Shown here piece after piece: positions 39,503-48,530 of a stretch of DNA of 64,000 nucleotides. A program made the position numbers and the translations under genes. How positions within the stretch are numbered: position 1 is the stretch's first letter; each line of letters begins with the position of its first letter. The stretch covers positions 2,046,001-2,110,000 of the forward strand of contig NZ_CP170508.1 of assembly GCF_052055875.1 (NCBI RefSeq), written 5' to 3'. This stretch comes from Methanosphaerula subterraneus (lineage in GTDB: Archaea; Halobacteriota; Methanomicrobia; Methanomicrobiales; Methanospirillaceae). The notes beneath the pieces are model-generated. The model saw only the letters and a program-made list of their open reading frames with translations, made no database searches and had not been told where the DNA came from.

Positions 39503-40889
39503 CCTCTTCCTCCATGAAGAGTTCGCGGGGAATGTACTCAAGCATATCGGAGGCGAGCATCCCCTCTCCTCTCCCTGCGGCGGCCCGCTCACCCGCCCTG
39601 CCGTTCACATAGGCCGCTACTGTGGCCGCCTCGAAGGGGGAGAGCCGGCAGAGGAGGGCCCCGGTGATCCCGGCCAGCAGATCCCCGGTGCCCCCGACCG
39701 TCATCGCCGGTGACCCGGTCCAGTTGAACCTCACCCGTTTTGCATCGGCGATCAGGTCGATTGGTCCTTTTAAGAGGATCGTCCCGTTCACGGCGGCGGC
39801 CGCGGCCCTGACCGCCCGCCCGCGCTCCCTGAGAGAGGACGGGGCCGGGGAGCCGCTGATCCGGGCGAATTCCCCGCTGTGGGGGGTGTAGATCGTCTCC
39901 TCGGCCACCGGCAGCGGCAACCGGAGGGCATCGGCATCGAAAACCGCCTTTCTGCAGAGCGGTGCCAGGTGGGTGATCACCGGGTGGGAGGAGGGGCCGA
40001 GGCCGTTGCCGGCCACCACCACATCGGCCCTTTTGACCTCCCCTTCAAGGGTGGCCAGGTGCGCCTCGCTGATCGTCGATCCGGGGAGCGGGACGTGGAT
40101 CAGGTCGGGGTACTGCTGGGCGATCGGCGAGGCGACCCTGACGATGTCGGCCCCTGCCCGCAGGGCTGCAAGGCCGGCCAGGTACGGTGCCCCCTGGTAC
40201 GGACCGCCGCCGATCACCAGCACCTGCCCGCCGACCCCTTTGTGGCTCGCAAACGGCCGCCGCTTCAGCACGGTCAGGTCGCCGGGGCCGACACAGCACT
40301 CGGCCTCGATCGGGATCCCGATATCGGCCACCTCGGACCCCGCCTGTTTGGGGCGGTGGAACCCCAGGATCAGTGTGGCCCGTATCCCTGGCGTCGGGAG
40401 GTCGGCGGCGATGATCGGTACCCCGGCCCTGTTCGCATGGTCGACACAGCCTTTCAGGGGTTCGCGGAGTTCGCCCGATCCCCCGGTGCCGATCATCGCG
40501 TCGATGATCAGGTCGGCCCCGGAGAAGTGCCTGGCCAGGGCGGCCACGTCCTGGTCGGACCGGACCGGGCAGAGGTGGACGGCCGCATGGGTGAGAAGCG
40601 CCTGCTCGGCAGTCCAGGCGCCGGTTGCGTGGCCGCAGTCGGGATAGATGACGGTCGTCTCGGCGATCATCTGCAGGTACCGGGCGGCCACCAGCCCGTC
40701 CCCACCGTTGTTTCCTCTGCCGCAGAGGATCAGCACCGACCTGGGGGAATACCTGAGCGCCACCTCCGCCAGGGCCCGGCCGGCACTCTCCATCATCTGC
40801 AGCACCCCGAGCCCCAGCGCTGTTGCGTTCCGGTCCACCGCCTTCATCCGTGCAGGGGTGATGATCCCCTGTTCAGCGAACTCCTTCAT
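39495..40889 (-). CDS. nnrD: Bifunctional NAD(P)H-hydrate epimerase / ADP-dependent dehydratase
   Basis: The true start is the ATG at 40889 (MKEFAEQGIITPARMKAVD), preceded by GAGGAGGAG; the frame stays open far upstream only because it is antisense to the DHH gene. The 464-residue protein joins a YjeF_N epimerase (about 1-210; LILCGRGNNGGDGLVAARYL) to a ribokinase-like dehydratase (about 220-460; VLVIGGGPYQGAP and the Asp in VGGTGDLLAGI). It repairs hydrated NAD(P)H. It overlaps moaC by 8 nt. Confidence 0.92.
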   Translation of the reverse strand: MKEFAEQGIITPARMKAVDRNATALGLGVLQMMESAGRALAEVALRYSPRSVLILCGRGNNGGDGLVAARYLQMIAETTVIYPDCGHATGAWTAEQALLTHAAVHLCPVRSDQDVAALARHFSGADLIIDAMIGTGGSGELREPLKGCVDHANRAGVPIIAADLPTPGIRATLILGFHRPKQAGSEVADIGIPIEAECCVGPGDLTVLKRRPFASHKGVGGQVLVIGGGPYQGAPYLAGLAALRAGADIVRVASPIAQQYPDLIHVPLPGSTISEAHLATLEGEVKRADVVVAGNGLGPSSHPVITHLAPLCRKAVFDADALRLPLPVAEETIYTPHSGEFARISGSPAPSSLRERGRAVRAAAAAVNGTILLKGPIDLIADAKRVRFNWTGSPAMTVGGTGDLLAGITGALLCRLSPFEAATVAAYVNGRAGERAAAGRGEGMLASDMLEYIPRELFMEEEDA

Positions 40890-40928
40890 CGATCTCCTCC
40901 TCCTTCGCGCACTTTCTTGTGCATTGAG

Positions 40929-42344
40929 ATGCCAGTTATGATCAGGATGGGCTTTAATGATGATGTAACTGCAGCCGCAGAACGGATCGCTGCTGCAGAG
41001 GAGGTGACCATCATCTCCCATATCGATGCCGACGGGATCACCAGCGAGGCGATCCTTGCCGAGGCGGTGCAGCGGGCCGGGATCCCCGCCACCACGCACT
41101 ATATCCGGCAGCTCGACCCGCTGACGATCCGGACGGTGCCGGAGGACCGGTCGCTGAAGGTCTTCGTGGACCTCGGGGCGGGACAGCAGAACCTGCTTGA
41201 GGAGCGGGGGCTCACGGTCGACGAGGTGCTGATCGCCGACCACCACGTCGCCCAGCCGGCCACCCTCCCGTACCAGCAGGTGAACGGGGTCCCGTACGGG
41301 CACACCCGCCTCTCCGCGGCCGGGGTGGCGTACCTGATCGCCAAGGAGATGGACCAGCAGAACACCGACCTCGCCGCAGTCGCGGTGGTCGGGAATGTCG
41401 GGGACATGATGGCCCGGGAGACCCTGGGGCTTACCGGGGTTGCACGGACGATCGTCGACGACGGGGTGGCCAACGGCACGATCCGGGCGACTGCCAGGGA
41501 TCTGAACTGTTACGGGACCTCGACCAGGCCGATCCATGTCTGCCTCTCGTACAACGACGACCCGCTCCTCCCGGGGATCAGCAACGATATCAATGGGTCG
41601 CTTCGCTTTCTGCAGAAGACCGGCATCCCGCTGAAGACCAGGGACGGGCGCTGGCGGGTCTGGGAGGAGCTCGAACCCGACGAGAAGCGGGCGATCACCA
41701 GTGCGCTGGTCCAGCAGCTGCTCGCCCATGGCGAACCGGTCGACCGACTCTTCGCAGAGACCTATGTCTTTCCAAACGAGGCGGTCCGGACACCGCTTCG
41801 GAACGCTTCCGAGTTTGCGACGGTGCTGAACGCCTGCGGCCGGTGGGCCCGCCCGCTGGTCGGGAGTGCGATCTGCAGGGGTGACCGCGGCACCCAGTAC
41901 CGCGAGGCCGAGTATATGCTGAACAACCACCGGACGATCATCCGGGAGCTGCTCACGTATATTGTTGAGACCGGGGTGACCGAGCTCTCGCACCTGCAAT
42001 ATCTGCATGTCGGGAACCGGTTCCCCGATACGATCATCGGGATCGGGGCCGGTATGGCCCTCAGTAAGCTGAACTGGCGGAAACCGATCCTGATCATGTG
42101 CACCCTGCCCGACGACCCGACCCTGACGAAGGTCTCCATGCGGACCAACGAATGGGCGGTCAGGCAGGGTGTCGACCTGCAGGCAGTGCTGACCGCGGCA
42201 TCAGCGACGATCGGAGGGGCCGGCGGGGGCCACCCGATCGCAGCAGGGGCATTCATCCCGCACGATGTTGAAGAGGAGTTTGTTTATTGTGTCAACCGAT
42301 TGCTCGGAGAACAGTTCGCTGTTCCGGATCAGAACCATCGCTGA
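40929..42344 (+). CDS. DHH-family phosphoesterase (archaeal RecJ-like)
   Basis: Possible starts are ATGs at 40929, 40938 and 40947; I give the first. The protein of about 471 residues has IISHIDADGITSEAIL near residue 30 and VLIADHHVA near 105 (DHH domain), and the glycine-rich GGAGGGHPIAAGAF near 445 (DHHA1). These are metal-binding motifs of RecJ-type exonucleases and nanoRNases. It is longer than the protein at 6975-8183. Substrate is unknown. It is divergent from the NAD(P)HX gene, and the frame upstream is only antisense shadow. Confidence 0.85.
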   Translation: MPVMIRMGFNDDVTAAAERIAAAEEVTIISHIDADGITSEAILAEAVQRAGIPATTHYIRQLDPLTIRTVPEDRSLKVFVDLGAGQQNLLEERGLTVDEVLIADHHVAQPATLPYQQVNGVPYGHTRLSAAGVAYLIAKEMDQQNTDLAAVAVVGNVGDMMARETLGLTGVARTIVDDGVANGTIRATARDLNCYGTSTRPIHVCLSYNDDPLLPGISNDINGSLRFLQKTGIPLKTRDGRWRVWEELEPDEKRAITSALVQQLLAHGEPVDRLFAETYVFPNEAVRTPLRNASEFATVLNACGRWARPLVGSAICRGDRGTQYREAEYMLNNHRTIIRELLTYIVETGVTELSHLQYLHVGNRFPDTIIGIGAGMALSKLNWRKPILIMCTLPDDPTLTKVSMRTNEWAVRQGVDLQAVLTAASATIGGAGGGHPIAAGAFIPHDVEEEFVYCVNRLLGEQFAVPDQNHR

Positions 42345-42768
42345 GTACCAGTTCGGCAGAGGGGCCGGGGAAGCCCTCTTTCCGGAGGGATGTACGTTCC
42401 AGTATTCGACCACCGGCAGGATCCGGCATGCCCTGTACGGGAAGGAGCGGCTCGCTACCATTCGCGCGCAGGACGGGCGGCTCACGCTCGGGATCAGAGG
42501 AGCGGAACGGCTCCACGAAATCCTCCCGCCCGACAGCTACCGGGTGGTGATTGCGGCCGATGTGCTCGAGTTCGTCTCTGCCGGAAAGAATGCATTCGCC
42601 CGGCATGTGATCGCGGCAGACCCGGAGATCCGGGGGGGTGACGAGGTGCTGGTCGTCGACGAGGAAGGACGACTGGTCGCCACCGGCACCGCGATGCTCT
42701 CCGGCTTTGAGATGATGGAATTTAAGTATGGGGTTGCGGTAAAAGTTAGGGCAGGAAAGGTGAACTGA
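42289..42768 (+). CDS. PUA-domain protein
   Basis: The start is uncertain: GTG at 42289 (protein STDCSENSSLFRIRTIAEYQFG) has GGAG upstream, while ATG at 42265 also fits. The protein of about 159 residues has a C-terminal PUA domain (about 80-155; YRVVIAADVLEFVSAGKNAFARHVIAADPEIRGGDEVLVVD). PUA domains bind RNA, usually in modification enzymes such as archaeosine transglycosylase. No catalytic domain is present, so it may be an RNA-binding accessory protein. It overlaps the DHH gene by 56 nt and touches nac. Confidence 0.75.
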   Translation: MSTDCSENSSLFRIRTIAEYQFGRGAGEALFPEGCTFQYSTTGRIRHALYGKERLATIRAQDGRLTLGIRGAERLHEILPPDSYRVVIAADVLEFVSAGKNAFARHVIAADPEIRGGDEVLVVDEEGRLVATGTAMLSGFEMMEFKYGVAVKVRAGKVN

Positions 42769-43112
42769 TGTTACCAGGGAATATCAATCCAAAACAGATG
42801 AAGGCGATGATGAAGAAGATGGGGATGCAGATCGACCCCATCGAGAACGTCGAGAAGATCGTGATCACGACCCCTGACGGGACCTATACGTTCGATGAGG
42901 CCGAGGTGGTCGGGATGACGATGCAGGGTGTCACCACCTACCAGGTGACCGGGACGCCCCGGTTCGATGCGGCATCGCCGGCGATCCCCGAGGAGGACGT
43001 CGCCATGGTACAGGAGCAGACCGGGGCCTCCGAGCAGGCCGCCCGGGATGCGCTCGCAGCGACCAGGGGCGACATCGCCGAGGCGATCCTGAGGCTCGCT
43101 TCACATGATTGA
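42768..43112 (+). CDS. nac: Nascent polypeptide-associated complex protein
   Basis: The 114-residue protein is archaeal alpha-NAC: a basic N-terminus (NPKQMKAMMKKMGMQ), the NAC domain (about 25-65; EKIVITTPDGTYTFDEAEVVGMTMQGVTTYQVTG) and a C-terminal UBA domain (about 75-112; VAMVQEQTGASEQAARDALAATRGDIAEAILRL). It forms homodimers that shield nascent chains at the ribosome exit. It overlaps the PUA gene by 1 nt and trmI by 8 nt. Confidence 0.95.
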   Translation: MLPGNINPKQMKAMMKKMGMQIDPIENVEKIVITTPDGTYTFDEAEVVGMTMQGVTTYQVTGTPRFDAASPAIPEEDVAMVQEQTGASEQAARDALAATRGDIAEAILRLASHD

Positions 43113-43830
43113 GGCCGGCGACCGTGTGCTGCTGATCGGGAACAGCAGAGCCTATTACGTGACCGCCGGCGAGGGGATGCTCAGCACCGACCTGGGCATG
43201 ATCCCACTCTCAGATCTCATCGGCAGGGAGGGGGGGGACCAGGTCGTAACCCACCTCGGCACCGGGTTCTCCGTCCGCATCCCGCGGCCGACGGACTTCT
43301 TTGTCCATGCCAAGCGGAGCGGGGCCCCGATGCACCCCAAGGACATCGGATCGGTGATCGCGTACACTGGAATGAACAAAAAGGATCATGTGCTGGACGC
43401 AGGGACCGGTTCAGGAGTTGCGGCGATCTTCTTCGGTTCGATCGCAGAAACGGTGACCACCTATGAGCAGCGGCCCGAGTTTGCGAAGCTGGCCGAGAAG
43501 AACATCAAGGACGCGGCCCTTGACAATGTCACGGTCGTTGCAGCAGACATGCTGACCGCGACCGGCACCTATGATGTGATCAACCTCGACATGCAGATCA
43601 CGCCTGAGCATGTCAGGCACGCCGCGACGCTGCTGAAGCCCGGCGGGTACCTGGCCTGTTACACCCCGTTCCTGGAACACCTCTTCCTGGTGCTGGATAC
43701 GGCGAAGGACCTCTTCTCCGAGGTTGTGACGCATGAACTGATCGAGCGGGAGATGACCCGGACCGACCGGGGCACACGACCGTCGACCCGGGTCTGTCAT
43801 ACCGGGTATATCACCATAGCACGGCGATAA
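43105..43830 (+). CDS. trmI: tRNA (adenine-N1)-methyltransferase
   Basis: The 241-residue protein is the archaeal TrmI/Gcd14 family. An N-terminal beta domain (about 1-65) precedes PKDIGSVIAYTGMNKKDHVLDAGTGSGVAAIFF, which holds the family's PKD and SAM motif I. Archaeal TrmI methylates A57/A58 in the T-loop as a tetramer. The catalytic-region motif reads NLDMQITPEHV, where homologues often have LDLP. It overlaps nac by 8 nt and ends 1 nt before pyrB. Confidence 0.88.
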   Translation: MIEAGDRVLLIGNSRAYYVTAGEGMLSTDLGMIPLSDLIGREGGDQVVTHLGTGFSVRIPRPTDFFVHAKRSGAPMHPKDIGSVIAYTGMNKKDHVLDAGTGSGVAAIFFGSIAETVTTYEQRPEFAKLAEKNIKDAALDNVTVVAADMLTATGTYDVINLDMQITPEHVRHAATLLKPGGYLACYTPFLEHLFLVLDTAKDLFSEVVTHELIEREMTRTDRGTRPSTRVCHTGYITIARR

Positions 43831-43831
43831 C

Positions 43832-44728
43832 ATGAAGGATTTTATCTCAATTCGGGACTTTGACCGGGCTGCGATCGACCGGCTGATCGCAGAGGCCGAG
43901 GGAATCGATCACCATCAGTACGATCCCCTGGAGATGAAAGGAAAGATTCTGGCACTCCTCTTCTTTGAGCCCTCGACCCGGACCCGGATGTCGTTTGAGG
44001 CTGCGATGGCCAGGCTCGGAGGGACGTCCCTGACGCTTAGCTCGTTCGAGGCCTCATCGATGGCCAAGGGGGAGACGCTGGCCGACACCATACGGGTGGT
44101 CAGCGGTTATGTGGACGCGATCGTCCTCCGCCACCCCCGCGAAGGGGCGGCCAGGCTGGCGAGCGAGGTCTCGTCAGTGCCGGTGATCAATGCCGGCGAC
44201 GGCGCAGGGCAGCACCCCTCCCAGACCCTGCTCGACCTCTACACGATCCGCCAGTCGATGCCGATCGACGGGATCAACATCGGGCTGCTCGGAGACCTGC
44301 GGTACGGCAGGACCACCCACTCGCTCACCTATGCGCTCTCCCTGTACGACGCCGTGATCCACACGGTCGCCCCTGTGGGGCTGAACCTCCCCTCCGGGCT
44401 GGTGCACGAACTGCGGGAGCGGGGCACCGAGGTGATCGAGCACGAACATATTGAGGACGTGATCAAGGAACTCGATGTGCTCTATGTGACCAGGATCCAG
44501 CGGGAACGGTTCCCTGACATGGCTTCGTACTTCAACGTCGCCTCCAGTTACCGGATCACCCCGGAACTGCTCAGCGGGACGAAGGAGCATATGGTCGTGC
44601 TCCACCCGCTCCCCCGTGTCGACGAGATCGACCCCCGTGTGGACAGCCTGAAGAATGCCCGGTACTTCGAGCAGTCGCACAACGGGGTGCCGGTCAGGAT
44701 GGCCATGCTTCGGCAGGTGATCGCATGA
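43832..44728 (+). CDS. pyrB: Aspartate carbamoyltransferase catalytic chain
   Basis: The 298-residue protein makes carbamoyl-aspartate for pyrimidines. The carbamoyl-phosphate-binding loop FEPSTRTRMSFEAAM lies near residues 45-60, KGETLADTIRV near 80, NAGDGAGQHPSQTLLDLYTI near 125, and HPLPRVDEIDPRVD near 265. It overlaps pyrI by 4 nt, so catalytic and regulatory chains are made together for a dodecameric enzyme. Confidence 0.97.
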   Translation: MKDFISIRDFDRAAIDRLIAEAEGIDHHQYDPLEMKGKILALLFFEPSTRTRMSFEAAMARLGGTSLTLSSFEASSMAKGETLADTIRVVSGYVDAIVLRHPREGAARLASEVSSVPVINAGDGAGQHPSQTLLDLYTIRQSMPIDGINIGLLGDLRYGRTTHSLTYALSLYDAVIHTVAPVGLNLPSGLVHELRERGTEVIEHEHIEDVIKELDVLYVTRIQRERFPDMASYFNVASSYRITPELLSGTKEHMVVLHPLPRVDEIDPRVDSLKNARYFEQSHNGVPVRMAMLRQVIA

Positions 44729-45192
44729 CCGACAAGTGCTGCACCGAAGGGCTGCTGATCAGCCCGATCCGGAATGGGACCGTGATCGATCATATCAAGG
44801 GCGGCGAAGGGCTGAACGTTCTTCGGATCCTCGGGCTCACCGGCACCTGCACTGTCTCGCTCTCGGTGGCCACCAATGTGACGAGCCGGCAGATGGGGAG
44901 AAAGGACATCGTGAAGATCGAGAACCGGGAACTCCTCAAGGAGGAGGTGGACCGGATCGCGCTGATCGCGCCGCAGTCCTCGATCAATATCATCCGGGAG
45001 TTCCGGGTCTATGAGAAGAAAGGGGTCGAGATCCCGGACCAGATCTGTGGGGTGATCCGGTGCCCGAACCCCGGGTGCATCACCAACACCAACGAACCGG
45101 TCACCAGCCGGTTCACTGTCCAGCAGTCAGGGCTGCGGTGCCATTACTGCGACTGGCTGATCACGAAGGACATCGCGTCCCATATCATCTGA
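44725..45192 (+). CDS. pyrI: Aspartate carbamoyltransferase regulatory chain
   Basis: The 155-residue protein has the allosteric domain (about 1-100; ISPIRNGTVIDHIKGGEGLNVLRIL, nucleotide-binding) and the zinc domain with four Cys (CPNPGCITN and CHYC), which contacts PyrB. CTP and ATP tune the enzyme through this chain. It overlaps pyrB by 4 nt and converges with coaD, whose stop lies 4 nt away. Confidence 0.96.
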   Translation: MTDKCCTEGLLISPIRNGTVIDHIKGGEGLNVLRILGLTGTCTVSLSVATNVTSRQMGRKDIVKIENRELLKEEVDRIALIAPQSSINIIREFRVYEKKGVEIPDQICGVIRCPNPGCITNTNEPVTSRFTVQQSGLRCHYCDWLITKDIASHII

Positions 45193-45196
45193 TCGG

Positions 45197-45655
45197 TCAC
45201 CTGATCACGCGACCGTGCGGGTCGATCTCGCCGCGGTAGATCCGGGTCGACGAGATCCACCGGCCGTCATCGGCCAGCACACAGGTGATCTGGTGGATGT
45301 CGACCTTCCGCCGCCCCTCTTTTCGCCGGAGCGTGTTGATCTCCATCGCCGTCGGCAGCGTCTCTTCACTGACGATCAGGGCATCGAAGTCGATCTTCAG
45401 GGCCGACCCGAACCGGTCTTCGAGCGGCTCCACCGACCAGTCAGCCTCAAACCCTGACTCCTCGATGAACCGGGTCAGCTCTGCTCTCCGCTCCTCATAG
45501 GGTCTGACCGGATGGACCTTATTAGAGGCGAACCGATCTGAAGTGAGGCCGATGATCACGGTTCCCTTCGGCCCGGCGAGCTGAAACGATCTGCTGAGCA
45601 GCCGTTTATGCCCGTCGTGGAGGGGATCGAAGGTGCCCCCTACCATAATCTTCAT
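45197..45655 (-). CDS. coaD: Archaeal phosphopantetheine adenylyltransferase
   Basis: The ATG at 45655 (MKIMVGGTFDPLHDGHKRLL) fits the family start; the frame upstream crosses the divergent gene. The 152-residue nucleotidyltransferase has TFDPLHDGHKRLL with the HxGH motif at residues 14-17 and ISSTRIYRGEID near the end (the ISSTxI motif). It adenylates phosphopantetheine in CoA synthesis, and the archaeal branch resembles the eukaryotic one. It is divergent from the carbonic-anhydrase-like gene, with 31 nt between them. Confidence 0.93.
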   Translation of the reverse strand: MKIMVGGTFDPLHDGHKRLLSRSFQLAGPKGTVIIGLTSDRFASNKVHPVRPYEERRAELTRFIEESGFEADWSVEPLEDRFGSALKIDFDALIVSEETLPTAMEINTLRRKEGRRKVDIHQITCVLADDGRWISSTRIYRGEIDPHGRVIR

Positions 45656-45686
45656 TGCGTCTGGACTGTTAATTTCTAATGTTATT

Positions 45687-46208
45687 ATGCATACTGGTAC
45701 AGTGACCGGATCAGAGGTCTTTGTCGCTAAGAATGCGACCGTCATCGGGGACGTGGTGATCGGCGACCATGCAGGGATCTGGTTTGGCGCAGTGATCAGG
45801 GCTGATAAGGACCATATCACGATCGGCAGTCACGCCAATGTCCAGGACAACGCCGTCGTCCATACAAGCCGCGGCCACCCTGTCAGGATTGGGGATCAGG
45901 TATCAGTCGGCCATGGTGCGATTCTGCACGGGTGCACCATCGAGGACCGGGTGCTGGTCGGGATGGGGGCGATCGTGCTGAACGGAGCGGTGATCGGCAG
46001 CGATTCGATCATCGGGGCCGGCGCAGTGGTGACCGAGGGGAAGCAGATCCCGCCCGGTTCGATGGTGCTCGGGGTGCCCGGCAAAGTAATCAAGGAGACG
46101 AACCCTGAGCAACGTGAGGGGATCGTGAAGAATGCAGAGAGTTACACGCTGCTTGCAGCAGAGTATATCCGGGCCGGGGAACATGCAGAGGAGTATACCC
46201 ATGCGTGA
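45687..46208 (+). CDS. Gamma-carbonic-anhydrase-like hexapeptide-repeat protein
   Basis: The ATG at 45687 (MHTGTVTGSEVFVAKNATVIGDV) is chosen because the frame upstream is antisense to coaD. The 173-residue protein is a left-handed beta-helix of the gamma-CA/YrdA group: GIWFGAVIRADKDHITIG with Arg and Asp, DNAVVHTS with a metal His, and VGHGAILHGC with the other two metal His. The catalytic proton-shuttle loop of Cam is missing, so carbonic anhydrase activity is unproven. It overlaps the HdrA-like gene by 8 nt. Confidence 0.88.
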   Translation: MHTGTVTGSEVFVAKNATVIGDVVIGDHAGIWFGAVIRADKDHITIGSHANVQDNAVVHTSRGHPVRIGDQVSVGHGAILHGCTIEDRVLVGMGAIVLNGAVIGSDSIIGAGAVVTEGKQIPPGSMVLGVPGKVIKETNPEQREGIVKNAESYTLLAAEYIRAGEHAEEYTHA

Positions 46209-47475
46209 AGTCGCCGTCATCGGAGCAGGGGTGGCCGGGATTCAGGCCGCCCTCGATATCGCCAACCATCAGGTCCACGTCCATCTGATCGAGCGGGAGC
46301 CCTCGATCGGCGGGCATATGGCGCAGCTCGACAAGACCTTCCCGACCAACGACTGCTCGATGTGCATCCTCTCCCCAAAGATGGTCGAGGTGGCCCGCCA
46401 CCCCTGGATCACCCTCCACACCTGCACCGAGGTGACCTCCATCGAGGGAGCAGTCGGGGACTTCTCGGTCACTCTTCAGACCAGCCCCCGGTACGTGGAC
46501 CCTGACCTCTGCAATGGTTGCGGGGACTGCGAGCAGATCTGTCCGGTCGAGGTCTACAACCGGTTCGACGCAGGGATCGGTGTCCGAAAGGCGATCTACA
46601 AGCAGCATGCGCAGGTGGTCCCGAACATCATGATCAAGGACGATGAGCACTGCATCGAGTGCGGGCTCTGCTATGATGTCTGCGGCAGAAACGCGGTCCT
46701 GCGGGAGCAGTCTGCCGTGGAGACGACGGTCCATGTCGCGAGCGTCGTGATCACCACCGGATATCAGGTCTTTGACCCGACCAAAAAGGCTCAGTACGGC
46801 TACGGGCTCGTCCCTGATGTGATCACCAGCCTGGAACTGGAACGGATGATCAATGCCGGCGGGCCGACCAGGGGGGAGGTCCGGCGGATCAGCAACGGGC
46901 AGACCCCCCGCTCGATCGTCTTCATCCAGTGTGTCGGTTCACGGGACCTGCAGGTGAACCGGCCGTACTGCTCGTGTGTCTGCTGCATGGCCGCGATCAA
47001 GAACGCGATGCTGATCCGGGAGAAGCACCCGGAGATCGAAGTTGCGATCTGTTACATGGACATCCGGGCGTACGGCAAGGGCTATCAAGAGTTCTATCAA
47101 CGGGCACAGGACCTCGGGGTCCGGTTCGTCCGCGGGATGCCCGGCGCCGTCATCGACAGCACCGGCCCGATGGAACTGCAGGTCGAGGACACGCTCTCGG
47201 GAGAACTGCTGCAGATTCATCCCGACCTGGTCGTCCTCTCGGTCGGGATCGAGCCTGCCAGCGACCCTGCAGTGGTCGCCGCCCGGTTCGGGCTGACCTG
47301 CGAGGAGAGCGGTTTCCTGGAAGGGGCGAACGCTGCCATGAACACTGTCGGCACGGTCCGGCCCGGGATCTACATCGCCGGGACCGCGACCGCACCCAAG
47401 GATATCCCTGACTGCGTGACCCAGGGGCAGGCCGCGGCGATGCGGGCCTATACCGACGCAATCAGGGTGAACTAG
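46201..47475 (+). CDS. Short HdrA-like FAD/iron-sulfur protein
   Basis: The 424-residue protein starts at ATG 46201 with a Rossmann FAD motif (VAVIGAGVAGIQAALDIA). It keeps the HdrA-type Cys in DCSMCILSPKM and in YCSCVCCMAAIKNAMLI, and has ferredoxin-like clusters CNGCGDCEQICPVEVYN and CIECGLCYDVCGRNA near 100-165. Full HdrA, the electron-bifurcating subunit of heterodisulfide reductase, is about 650 residues with extra N- and C-terminal parts, so this is a shortened relative. No hdrB, hdrC or mvhD gene is nearby, so its partners are unknown. Confidence 0.85.
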   Translation: MREVAVIGAGVAGIQAALDIANHQVHVHLIEREPSIGGHMAQLDKTFPTNDCSMCILSPKMVEVARHPWITLHTCTEVTSIEGAVGDFSVTLQTSPRYVDPDLCNGCGDCEQICPVEVYNRFDAGIGVRKAIYKQHAQVVPNIMIKDDEHCIECGLCYDVCGRNAVLREQSAVETTVHVASVVITTGYQVFDPTKKAQYGYGLVPDVITSLELERMINAGGPTRGEVRRISNGQTPRSIVFIQCVGSRDLQVNRPYCSCVCCMAAIKNAMLIREKHPEIEVAICYMDIRAYGKGYQEFYQRAQDLGVRFVRGMPGAVIDSTGPMELQVEDTLSGELLQIHPDLVVLSVGIEPASDPAVVAARFGLTCEESGFLEGANAAMNTVGTVRPGIYIAGTATAPKDIPDCVTQGQAAAMRAYTDAIRVN

Positions 47476-48528
47476 ATGGACGAGATCAGGACCCTCTGGT
47501 GGGACCATCAGGCAGGGCACCTCTCTTACATCGACCAGACGCTGCTGCCGGGGGAGTACCAGGTCAGGTCCTGTGCCGACCCCGAGGATCTGATCGCCGT
47601 GATCCGGACGCTCGCGATCAGGGGTGCCCCGGCCCTCGGCGTGGCCGGCGCCTACGGGGTGGCCCTGGTGGCGAAGGGTTGCCAGAGCTTAGGTCCTGAG
47701 GATGCCCTCTCTGCGATCGCTACTGGTGCTGCCGGCGTGGCCAATGCCAGGCCGACGGCCGTGAACCTCTCCTGGGGGGTCGGCCAGGTGTTCGCGCGAC
47801 TCGACGCGATGGCTGGCGAGGATGGAGCTGCTCTCTACAGGGCCGCGGTCAACGCGGCCGACACCATCGCGTCGGCAGATCTGCAGACCTGCAAAGAACT
47901 CGGCGGAAACGGGGCCGCTCTCCTCCCAGACCACTGCACGGTGCTGACCCACTGCAATGCCGGGGCGCTGGCCTGCAGTGGATGGGGGACCGCGCTCGGC
48001 GTGGTCAGGTCGGCGGTGGCGGCCGGCAAACAGGTGCAGGTGATCGCCTGCGAGACCAGGCCCCTGTTGCAGGGCGCCCGGCTGACCGCCTGGGAACTGG
48101 CCAGGGACCAGATCCCGGTGACGGTGATCCCGGACAGTGCGGCGGCCTTCCTGATGGCACGCGGGGAGATCGATGCCGTGATCGTCGGGGCCGACCGGAT
48201 CACCTCCGACGCTGTCTTCAACAAGATCGGCACCTACTCGCATGCAGTGACCGCCCGGTACCATCAGATCCCGTTCTATGTCGCTGCCCCGGCCTCGACC
48301 TTCGACTGGCAGTCCTCTGCCCGCTCGGTGGTCGTCGAGGAGCGGCGGCGGGACGAGGTGACTGGGTTCTTCGGCAGGGAGACGGTCCCTGCCGGCGTCC
48401 CGGTCAGAAACTACGCCTTCGACCAGACGCCGCTCGACTTGGTCACGGCCATCATTACCGAGCACGGAGTCTTCTCTCTCCCCAATGACACAGAGAAGAT
48501 GCGGAATGCAATAGGAGGGCAGACCTGA
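47476..48528 (+). CDS. mtnA: S-methyl-5-thioribose-1-phosphate isomerase / ribose-1,5-bisphosphate isomerase family
   Basis: The 350-residue protein belongs to the eIF2B-like aldose-ketose isomerases. Visible are IRTLAIRGAPALGVAGAYG near 40, the catalytic Cys in LTHCNAGALACSGWGTALGV near 155, and the catalytic Asp in IVGADRITSDAVFNKIGTY near 240. MtnA works in methionine salvage; archaeal relatives isomerise ribose 1,5-bisphosphate in AMP degradation with type III RuBisCO. It starts 0 nt after the HdrA-like gene. Confidence 0.9.
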   Translation: MDEIRTLWWDHQAGHLSYIDQTLLPGEYQVRSCADPEDLIAVIRTLAIRGAPALGVAGAYGVALVAKGCQSLGPEDALSAIATGAAGVANARPTAVNLSWGVGQVFARLDAMAGEDGAALYRAAVNAADTIASADLQTCKELGGNGAALLPDHCTVLTHCNAGALACSGWGTALGVVRSAVAAGKQVQVIACETRPLLQGARLTAWELARDQIPVTVIPDSAAAFLMARGEIDAVIVGADRITSDAVFNKIGTYSHAVTARYHQIPFYVAAPASTFDWQSSARSVVVEERRRDEVTGFFGRETVPAGVPVRNYAFDQTPLDLVTAIITEHGVFSLPNDTEKMRNAIGGQT

Positions 48529-48530
48529 TC

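Noticed and set aside
39495..42344. Two very long overlapping antisense frames (minus 39495-42008 and plus 39879-42344)
   Set aside because: Each is a real gene (NAD(P)HX repair enzyme; DHH phosphoesterase) extended by an open shadow frame. The upstream parts have no family similarity, and the real starts have family-typical N-termini.
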